Shown here: piece by piece, positions 15,248 through 19,734 of the stretch
Position numbering within the stretch: the stretch's first letter is position 1
Layout: each line of letters opens with the position of its first letter
From: CAZHDI01 sp964531285
GTDB taxonomy: Bacteria; Pseudomonadota; Alphaproteobacteria; JAJFIK01
NCBI GenBank assembly: GCA_964531285.1
Contig: CAZHDI010000054.1
Location: forward strand, 1-19,734
DNA: 19,734 nucleotides
Direction of reading: 5' to 3'
Made by a program: the position numbers and the translations under genes
The notes under the pieces: model-generated
The model's input: only the letters and a program-made list of their open reading frames with translations
What the model was told of the DNA's origin: nothing
Databases searched by the model: none

Positions 15248-15829
15248 GGCGATTTGCTGGCGGCTCGTCGGCGTCTCCGGTGCCGCAATATCCGTGGACA
15301 CATCAAGATCGAGTTCGTGAGCGGCGACGGACAACAGGGCGAAATAGGCCTTGTGGATCGCGGCTGCATTGTTCTCGTCACTGAAGGCTTCCGCCGTCAG
15401 ACCGTCATCCTGCGGACGGATATTGAGCGTGCGCAGGCAGGCGTCGGTGCCCCATTTGCCGTAATGTTCGAACGAGGCATTCATGAACGCCATATAGGCG
15501 TCATAGAAGGCATCCGTAAAGAATGGGCGGTAGGCATAGACGATCTTGTCCGCATTGCGCTTACGCTCGATCACCTCGGCGGCTTTCAGCGTCTTCCAAT
15601 GGCCGACAAACAGCATGTAAGTGTAGATGTCGTTCAGCGGCCCGGCGATCTGATCCCAGAGTTCGACCCGCTTCTTGACGACCGCCGCGGCCTTGCGGTT
15701 GCGCTCCTCCCGCCGTGCGCTCCACAGCCCCACAATCAGCGTCATGATGACGATCGTGAGCGGCGTGCCGATGGCGCCGGCGAAATCCGCGACAGTCCAG
15801 TCGCCCCAAAAATCCTGTGCCCAATCCAT
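15221..15829 (-). CDS. Single-span membrane protein of unknown function (second of pair)
   Basis: A 202-residue protein with one N-terminal transmembrane helix (about residues 16-36, GAIGTPLTIVIMTLIVGLW) followed by a basic stretch SARREERNRK, so the bulk is probably cytoplasmic. The rest is helical and Trp/Tyr-rich (KKRVELWDQIAGPLNDIYTY, AYRPFFTDAFYDAYMAF), ending in a Pro-rich tail. No family is recognised with confidence; the layout recalls DUF4760-like proteins. It starts 14 bases after the preceding gene's stop on the same strand, so they form an operon. Its 3' end overlaps murL by 27 bases tail to tail. Confidence 0.75.
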   Translation of the reverse strand: MDWAQDFWGDWTVADFAGAIGTPLTIVIMTLIVGLWSARREERNRKAAAVVKKRVELWDQIAGPLNDIYTYMLFVGHWKTLKAAEVIERKRNADKIVYAYRPFFTDAFYDAYMAFMNASFEHYGKWGTDACLRTLNIRPQDDGLTAEAFSDENNAAAIHKAYFALLSVAAHELDLDVSTDIAAPETPTSRQQIALPPNPQLR

Positions 15830-15843
15830 CGTCCTGGTGTCCC

Positions 15844-16371
15844 TTACGCCGTTTGGGGCCGCGCATCGGCGGCGATCTCAAGCCAGCCTCGATACACATC
15901 GTCTGTGAGCGGCATGACTTCCTCATCGATAAAGGCGACGAAGTCGGGTTCATGATGGTGCCGCGCGGTCTGCCAGGCACGCCGCACCAGCTTGAGCGCG
16001 AAAATGGCCGCCATGTCGCGTTTGAAAATGTCTTCGTCGGTCAGTTGGCGCAAGAACTGGCGCCGGTTGCGATACGACACCTTGGCCTGATTGATCATCA
16101 GCACCGCAAAGCTGGTGCGGATGTACTCGTCGGTCGAGAAATCCTCGTCCTTGAGCACGTAATCGAGCGCATGGCGTTCGGTGATCATCGAGAATAACAG
16201 ATTGGAGCGCAGGTCCTGGAGTTGGAAGATCCGCTGGTCGGCGATCGACCGGGCATTCTTGCGCGATTGGTTGATGGCGATCTGCGTGCGCACGAGGGCG
16301 AGGACCAGCGCCATAGAGGCAAACACCACGGTCGCGATATTGAACCAAAGGGTTAGATCGGCGGCGGCCAT
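15844..16371 (-). CDS. Single-span membrane protein of unknown function (first of pair)
   Basis: A 175-residue protein with an N-terminal transmembrane helix (about residues 8-28, LWFNIATVVFASMALVLALV), then a basic, helical cytoplasmic part (INQSRKNARSIADQRIFQLQ, YRNRRQFLRQLTDEDIFKRD). It has the same layout as the gene that follows it, an N-terminal anchor plus about 150 helical residues, but no strong sequence identity is apparent by eye. AAGGA lies about seven bases before the ATG. The function is unknown. It lies divergent from the large RTX gene. Confidence 0.78.
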   Translation of the reverse strand: MAAADLTLWFNIATVVFASMALVLALVRTQIAINQSRKNARSIADQRIFQLQDLRSNLLFSMITERHALDYVLKDEDFSTDEYIRTSFAVLMINQAKVSYRNRRQFLRQLTDEDIFKRDMAAIFALKLVRRAWQTARHHHEPDFVAFIDEEVMPLTDDVYRGWLEIAADARPQTA

Positions 16372-16751
16372 GGCACATCCTTTCGAGGCAGATCGAACGG
16401 GTTGGTCGTGTTTTGCAACTCTGCCCCGGTTCCGCGATTAGCACCAGATGAGCCGATTTCAAGTGCGTGATCGGCAGTTTTCCGCGTTGCATTTTGCCAC
16501 GCGATTTTACAATCATACGAGCGGGACACGGTGGCCTATGGGTAAGGCCGAGGGTCGCGGGCCAGGGGTGAGCGTGGATCGCTGAGCGCACCGGGGCGGC
16601 GCAGACTTTCAGACGACATGGAACGGATCGGCGCGGCAGCGGTGGCGTGCGCTTCAGCCGCGGCAAGGTCTTATGTCGACACTCACCCGTGTCCCAACGG
16701 GTTGGAGGGCGTCATGGATGGGCGCTCAATCAATGTGGTGGGTGGACGTCG
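16372..16751. other. Divergent intergenic region upstream of the large RTX gene
   Basis: These 380 bases separate the membrane-protein operon from the large RTX gene. A weak plus-strand promoter candidate is TTGCAT (16487-16492) with TACAAT (16508-16513), spacer 15. GGCC repeats around 16526-16545 can form a small hairpin. GGAGGG (16703-16708) lies before an ATG at 16714 that is out of frame with the RTX protein. Confidence 0.4.
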
Positions 16752-19238
16752 ATGGTCGATTCAGTCGCGGCTGGATTTGGGGCAATTTCTGACGATTTTT
16801 CCGGCGCGTTCCTTGATCCCGAATGGGAGTACAAGGGTGTCGCCGGAACGGCCACGCTTGGCTCGGACGGCACCGATGATTACGTCGTGATCGACTCGCC
16901 CACGGGGGCCGCGGTCAGCGCATCGGACTTTCTGACATCGCCGCGCCTCATGCAGGGCGTCAGCAACACCGATTTTCAGATCACCGCAGGCTTTCTGACC
17001 GATCCGGATCAGGTGTTCCAGGAACACGGCCTGCTCGTCGTGCAAAACGAGCAGAACTTCATCCGCTTCGACACGGCCTTCACATCGGTCGGCACCACGC
17101 TGATCGCGGGTTTTACCCAAAATGGCACCACCGAGTTCCGGATTTTCAATGCCGTCGCCGATCCGCAGGACCTGCGTTATCTCCGGCTGACGCGGGAAGG
17201 CAACACCTGGACGTTCGAGACGTCCGGTGACGGGTCGGTCTGGCAGGAATGGCTGACCACCGATCAGGGCCTGTTCGTTTGGGAAGTCGGCGTCTTCGCC
17301 GGCAGCATCGCGTTCGGCGGCACACCCCCGGGCTATGAGGCCAAGGTGGATTTCTTCCAGGTCTCGGGCGCCGAGATCCTCAGCGAAGACGGCGGCGGGC
17401 CCGCCACGCCCGATCCGACCTTCGATCCGATCCCCGGCGACGATGCGTTCAACGTGGATTCGCGGGACACCGTGAGCGGTAACGTCCTTGTGAACGATGA
17501 GTTTTTCGATGGCGCCTTGAGCTTGGCGGGCATCGCCGGCGGCGGGATCGGCGCGGTCGTGACTTTGCCGTCGGGCGCGCGGGTGTCGGCCGACGCGGCC
17601 GGTCAGATCACCTACGATCCCAACGGCGCGTTCGATTTCCTGGCGCCGAACCAGTCGGCCACCGATACCTTCACCTATACGGTCATCGACGGAACGGGCG
17701 GCGAGGCCGAGGGTCAGGTCACGATCACGGTGACCAACGGCAATAACGCGCCGGTCGCGCAGGACGATGTGATCACGGGTCAGGAAGACGACACGCTGAC
17801 GGGCAGCGTGTTTGCCGCCAATGGCGGGCTTCCCGACAGCGATGCCGACGACGATCCGTTCACCGTGACGGCCGTCAATGGCGTGGCGGCGAATGTCGGT
17901 CAGCAGATCGGCACGGGTAACGGCTGGCTGACCCTCAATGCTGACGGCAGTTTTGCCTATCTTCCGGATCCGGATTTTGCCGGGACCGACAGCTTCACCT
18001 ATACGATCACCGATCCGGACGGGGTGAGCGACACGGCGAGCGTGCTGCTTGTTCTGGCGGAAGTGAATGACGATCCGATCGCGCAAAATGACGTGTTCTC
18101 GATCAATGCCGGGCAGGTGCTCAGCGGCTTTGTGTCGTCCGACAATGGCAACGGTCCGGATACGGACGCCGAAGGCGATACGCTGACCTATTCTCAGTTG
18201 ACCACGACCCTGGGCGGGTCGCTAACCTTCGATCCGGGGACGGGCTTCTTCTTTTATCGCGCCGACAGCGGCTTCAGCGGCACCGACACCTTTGCCTACC
18301 GGGTCTCGGACGGCAGGGGCGGCACGGACACGGCGACCGTGACCATCGACGTTATTGAAACCGTGTCGACCTACAGCGCCGGTGTTCAGACCGCCCAGCA
18401 GGCCGAGGATGCCGGCGGCGACACCACGACGTTCACCTTCACCGTGACCCGGGAAGGCGCGACGCAAGGCAGCGGCACCGTGGCCTATGCGGTCGGCGGC
18501 GGCGCGGTCGATCCGGCCGATACCGGCGATCTGGCAGGCGGGTCGTTCCCGTCCGGCACGCTCTCCTTCTCGCCGGGCGAGGTGTCCAAGACCGTCACCG
18601 TGACGGTCGCAGACGACTTTGTTCCGGAAGCCGATGAAACGCTGACCCTGACGCTCTCGAACCCGACCAACACCGCCGGCGATGCCGAACTGGGCACCGC
18701 CAGCGCCACCGCGACCATCCTCAATGACGACGAGGCGGACATCACCGGCAACAATGGCCGCGACAAGCTCAAAGGGTCGGATGATGACGACGTGATCGTC
18801 GCTGGCGGCGGCGATGACCGCGTCAAGGCGGATGACGGGGACGATGTGATCCTCGGCGGCGACGGCGATGACCGGCTTGACGGCGGCAATGGCGACGACA
18901 TCATCATGGGCGATGATGGCGATGACCGGATCAAGGACAAGGACGGCGACAACCGCATCGACGGCGGCGCGGGCGATGACCGGCTCACGGCCGGCAAGGG
19001 CGACGATATCTTCGTCGTGAAAGCCGGCAACGATGTCGATTCGATCAAAAAGTTCGACAAGAAGGGGAGCGATCAGATCGATCTGACCGCGTTCGAAGGC
19101 ATGACCTTCGATCTGTTCGAGGAACAGGCGGATCAGGACGGCAAGGATCTGGTGTGGGAAGCCCCGGACGGCACCGAGCTGATCCTGGAGAAAATCGATC
19201 TCGACGAGCTGTCGTCCCGGGACTTCATCTTCGCGTGA
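16752..19238 (+). CDS. Large multidomain RTX protein with cadherin-like and Calx-beta domains
   Basis: An 828-residue acidic, presumably secreted protein. Residues 1-205 (DDFSGAFLDPEW to VDFFQVSG) resemble a DUF1349-type concanavalin-A-like lectin/glucanase fold. Three cadherin-like/VCBS-type modules follow (about 230-330, 332-438, 440-535), recognisable by DPDGVSDTASV and SGTDTFAYRVSDGRGGTD. A Calx-beta domain (about 544-661) ends in TATILNDDEAD. RTX nonapeptides follow (about 664-756, GDDDDVIVAGGGDDR), then a C-terminal end SSRDFIFA like that of the first RTX protein. Such proteins are typically type I secreted adhesins or matrix proteins. The start at 16752 is preferred because it leads directly into the lectin-like domain, but its ribosome binding site is weak; upstream in-frame sequence is Cys/His/Trp-rich and unlikely. 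Confidence 0.88.
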   Translation: MVDSVAAGFGAISDDFSGAFLDPEWEYKGVAGTATLGSDGTDDYVVIDSPTGAAVSASDFLTSPRLMQGVSNTDFQITAGFLTDPDQVFQEHGLLVVQNEQNFIRFDTAFTSVGTTLIAGFTQNGTTEFRIFNAVADPQDLRYLRLTREGNTWTFETSGDGSVWQEWLTTDQGLFVWEVGVFAGSIAFGGTPPGYEAKVDFFQVSGAEILSEDGGGPATPDPTFDPIPGDDAFNVDSRDTVSGNVLVNDEFFDGALSLAGIAGGGIGAVVTLPSGARVSADAAGQITYDPNGAFDFLAPNQSATDTFTYTVIDGTGGEAEGQVTITVTNGNNAPVAQDDVITGQEDDTLTGSVFAANGGLPDSDADDDPFTVTAVNGVAANVGQQIGTGNGWLTLNADGSFAYLPDPDFAGTDSFTYTITDPDGVSDTASVLLVLAEVNDDPIAQNDVFSINAGQVLSGFVSSDNGNGPDTDAEGDTLTYSQLTTTLGGSLTFDPGTGFFFYRADSGFSGTDTFAYRVSDGRGGTDTATVTIDVIETVSTYSAGVQTAQQAEDAGGDTTTFTFTVTREGATQGSGTVAYAVGGGAVDPADTGDLAGGSFPSGTLSFSPGEVSKTVTVTVADDFVPEADETLTLTLSNPTNTAGDAELGTASATATILNDDEADITGNNGRDKLKGSDDDDVIVAGGGDDRVKADDGDDVILGGDGDDRLDGGNGDDIIMGDDGDDRIKDKDGDNRIDGGAGDDRLTAGKGDDIFVVKAGNDVDSIKKFDKKGSDQIDLTAFEGMTFDLFEEQADQDGKDLVWEAPDGTELILEKIDLDELSSRDFIFA
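18742..19020 (+). repeat. 27-nt-period RTX-coding repeat
   Basis: GGCGAT/GATGAC-rich units encode the GGxGxDx calcium-binding nonapeptides of the large RTX protein. They are degenerate at DNA level and give many open frames on the minus strand. Confidence 0.75.
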
Positions 19239-19302
19239 TCGAGGGCGGCGGCGTAAGCGACGAGATTGCGCGCCTGCCGGGAAAAACGTCGAATTAGCAG
19301 AG

Positions 19303-19440
19303 CAGCCTTGAGCCGTTCGCAAGCTCACCATGTGAGCACGGCGACCGCCGGGAGCCGCGCGCAGCGGAAGAAACAAAACCAGCCTTGAGCCTGCTTCATG
19401 TGAGCATTTCGCCAAAGGCGAAAGCGCAGCGGAAGCAACA
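19303..19440. repeat. Two tandem units carrying hairpin-repeat copies 2 and 3
   Basis: Two units begin with the direct repeat CAGCCTTGAGCC (19303-19314 and 19380-19391). Each then has ATGTGAGCA, a hairpin and GCGCAGCGGAAG. In the first, the hairpin (19339-19357) has eight positions with two tandem G-A mismatches and loop GCC. In the second (19407-19423) it is a perfect 7-bp TTTCGCC/GGCGAAA stem with loop AAA. Read on the minus strand these match the core-hairpin-GTGCTC layout at 11-52. They lie between the RTX gene stop and the 3' end of tRNA-Leu. Confidence 0.7.
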
Positions 19441-19446
19441 TAAATA

Positions 19447-19531
19447 TGGTGCGGGTAGAGGGAATCGAACCCCCACTTCCGAAGAAACGGGATTTTGAAT
19501 CCCGCGCGTCTACCAGTTCCGCCATACCCGC
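19447..19531 (-). tRNA. tRNA-Leu(CAA)
   Basis: On the minus strand an 85-base tRNA starts GCGGGTA, whose acceptor stem pairs with TACCCGC before the encoded A-CCA. The anticodon stem CGGGA/TCCCG encloses TTCAAAA, giving anticodon CAA. A long variable arm between the anticodon and T arms and GGTTCGATTCC in the T arm agree with a class II leucine tRNA. It reads leucine codon UUG. The hairpin repeats lie immediately downstream of its 3' end. Confidence 0.95.
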
Positions 19532-19585
19532 GTCCTGAGGAGGCAGACCATAGGGCGCGGGCCGCCGTCCGGTCAATTCTTTGAT

Positions 19586-19620
19586 GCTTCAGCTGCGCGC
19601 GGCCTTGCAGGCCGTGCTCC
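19586..19620 (+). repeat. Dispersed hairpin repeat, copy 4
   Basis: GCTTCAGCTGCGC (19586-19598), a perfect 6-bp hairpin CGGCCT-TGC-AGGCCG (19600-19614), then GTGCTCC (19614-19620). It is on the plus strand, upstream of the tRNA 5' end. One base of the core differs from the other copies (A for C). Confidence 0.6.
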
Positions 19621-19734
19621 CATAAAGCGCGCTCAACGCTGTGGGGCGTCTTTGCCTCCTCAGCGCGCGGCCGCCCAAGCCGCTGCACACAGCCGTGTCA
19701 CGCAAACGGAATAGACACTCGAATCGGCGCCTGT

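Noticed and set aside
16761..18086. 441-residue open frame on the minus strand
   Set aside because: Mirror of the cadherin-like repeats of the large RTX gene; periodic GC-rich coding sequence leaves the complement open.
18222..19688. 488-residue open frame on the minus strand
   Set aside because: Mirror of the Calx-beta/RTX part, and it runs through the tRNA-Leu gene.

Overview
The window reads as a high-GC chromosomal segment of a Gram-negative bacterium, probably an alphaproteobacterium. This rests on gene style and content (RTX proteins for type I secretion, an Ald-type alanine dehydrogenase, GC-rich codon use, a tRNA with an encoded CCA). I cannot assign a genus. It holds about a dozen confident protein genes and one tRNA. 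There is no CRISPR array, transposase, integrase or rRNA.

Layout. 1-1397: a hairpin-bearing dispersed repeat, then an RTX calcium-binding protein. 1792-4521: a zinc-free medium-chain dehydrogenase/quinone-oxidoreductase and an archaeal/eukaryotic-type prolyl-tRNA synthetase. 4522-5340: a long leader with two doubtful micro-ORFs. 5341-7530: a KAP-type P-loop NTPase, ending at a strong hairpin shared with a convergent, atypical methyltransferase-like gene with a Cys-rich N-terminus (7625-8710, minus). 8711-9850: a locally AT-rich stretch with a small Cys protein that has its own candidate operator, leader and terminator. 9851-11125: an unrecognised gene broken by a 100-N assembly gap. 11133-12203 (minus): alanine dehydrogenase. 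12450-15247: a translationally coupled murD2-murL pair. 15221-16371 (minus): a two-gene operon of single-span membrane proteins whose last gene overlaps the murL 3' end. 16752-19238: a large multidomain RTX protein. 19447-19531 (minus): tRNA-Leu(CAA), with three more copies of the hairpin repeat around it.

How the genes work together. The clearest functional unit is murD2-murL. MurD2 adds L-glutamate to UDP-MurNAc-L-Ala, and MurL then epimerises the terminal L-Glu to D-Glu, replacing the usual glutamate racemase plus MurD route. Alanine dehydrogenase is divergent from it and touches L-alanine supply, but a functional link is only inferred. The two RTX proteins share a C-terminal secretion-type ending and probably use the same type I exporter, which is not in this window.

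Less understood items are the murL-adjacent membrane pair, the small Cys protein with the gapped gene, the KAP NTPase, and a family of four short repeats with conserved arms and sequence-variable hairpins. I did not find a complete multi-gene system that I could call undescribed with confidence; the best leads are in the findings.
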